Origin: Anaerolineales bacterium
GTDB taxonomy: Bacteria; Chloroflexota; Anaerolineae; Anaerolineales; Villigracilaceae
DNA: 64,000 bases
Assembly (NCBI GenBank): GCA_016934715.1
Contig: JAFGSI010000043.1
Location: 1 to 64,000, forward strand
Reading direction: 5' to 3'
Within the stretch, counting starts at the first letter, position 1. Each line of letters begins with the position of its first letter. The translations under genes were made by a program, and so were the position numbers. Shown here one piece after another: positions 63,554 through 64,000 of the stretch. The notes beneath the pieces were generated by a model that worked only from the letters and a program-made list of their open reading frames with translations, did no database searches and was not told the origin of the DNA.

Positions 63554-64000
63554 TCAGACCAGTTTCAGTTCAGCCTCGACCATCCCGGTCTCGGGATGGG
63601 TTTCGAAGCGGAAACCGTTGCGTTCACACAGCTTGTGCATGGCATGGTTCTCGGGGGCCAGGGTGGCCAGCAGGCGGGCGACCTTTTCATCTCGAGCGAT
63701 CTGGATGATGCGCCGCAGCAGTTCGGCACCGATGCCCTGACCCTGGAAGTCGTCGCTGATCATCATCGTGAAGCGGGCCTCGTCCTGGCCGCCGTGCAGC
63801 TTGGACAACCGGCTGACGGCCACGATCCGCGAGGCGTCCCCCATTTCCACCTCCACCACCAGGGCGATCTCGCGGTCGTAATCGTTGTGGCAGATGCGCG
63901 CCATGCGTTCGTGGGCCACGCGCTGGCTGAGGCCCAGCGGGGTGAAGAAGCGCTGGGTGATGGTCTGTTCGGAGATGTTTTCATGAAAGCGGATGACCAG
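63554..64000 (-). CDS. GNAT acetyltransferase domain, Pat/YfiQ-like (5' end outside window)
   Basis: The minus-strand frame is open to the window edge (149 residues seen). VIRFHENISEQTITQRFF, LGLSQRVAHERMARICHNDY and DREIALVVEVE match the GNAT part of protein lysine acetyltransferases of the Pat/YfiQ type; the acetyl-CoA loop is DDFQGQGIGAELLRRII. An acyl-CoA synthetase-like domain probably lies upstream, outside the window. Stop TGA region at 63554. Confidence 0.8.
   Translation of the reverse strand: MVIRFHENISEQTITQRFFTPLGLSQRVAHERMARICHNDYDREIALVVEVEMGDASRIVAVSRLSKLHGGQDEARFTMMISDDFQGQGIGAELLRRIIQIARDEKVARLLATLAPENHAMHKLCERNGFRFETHPETGMVEAELKLV

Overview
The window is about 60-65% GC, with compact gene clusters, few overlaps above 4 bp and strong codon-position bias. 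A mevalonate-type isoprenoid gene, a T-box-controlled leuS, LiaR-type two-component genes, GAF-rich histidine kinases and many phylum-typical membrane proteins point to a Chloroflexota genome, probably Anaerolineae-like. That placement is inference from gene content; no rRNA is present.

Layout: (1) 0-3.1 kb, the 3' end of a Cys/Pro/Gly repeat protein and a type IIA topoisomerase A subunit. (2) 3.4-7 kb, a PDZ membrane protein, a glycoside-hydrolase-like protein, an HD protein and a DUF218 protein, all on the minus strand. (3) 7-11.6 kb, a phosphonate/phosphate-type ABC importer, phnD-phnC-phnE-phnE. (4) 11.8-16.1 kb, a DUF4230 protein facing a minus-strand operon (phosphoesterase, ParB-like protein, DapA-family aldolase, an unrecognised protein with no canonical start codon, lipoate ligase). 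(5) 16.2-22.9 kb, rpoC without rpoB, a creatininase-family protein and an RsmF-like methyltransferase. (6) 23.2-28.2 kb, a GAF/kinase/receiver signalling cluster. (7) 28.3-31.5 kb, leuS behind a T-box and a possible leader peptide, preceded by two tRNA-Ala genes. (8) 31.6-37.4 kb, acylphosphatase, a gluzincin protease, an AEC transporter, a HEAT protein, a site-2 protease and a mevalonate-(di)phosphate decarboxylase. (9) 37.4-47.6 kb, a looser accessory-like region with long intergenic gaps: DinB-like protein, SWIM/Snf2 helicase with different codon use, a beta-CASP nuclease fused to a ParB-like domain, a baeRF3 protein and a transporter relic. (10) 47.6-54.6 kb, UbiD, a beta-helix lipoprotein, and a tightly coupled AcnX-large/AcnX-small/UbiX/CrtI-like operon. 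(11) 54.7-61.9 kb, GH51, a two-component system, a truncated CotH, GtrA and a GT39-type glycosyltransferase, with two copies of the same promoter module. (12) 62-64 kb, an FMN reductase, a wrecked serine-hydrolase lipoprotein and a GNAT domain running off the end.

The most interesting system is in region 10. UbiD + two-subunit aconitase X + UbiX is the gene set of the archaeal mevalonate route (phosphomevalonate dehydratase, then a prenyl-FMN decarboxylase), here in what looks like a bacterium. It is joined to a CrtI-like oxidoreductase, and the same window carries a classical GHMP-type decarboxylase about 10 kb away. Other strong points are the duplicated promoter module beside the two-component system, the T-box/leader-ORF stack ahead of leuS, the beta-CASP/ParB fusion and several genes whose -10 box sits only 5-11 nt before the ATG.
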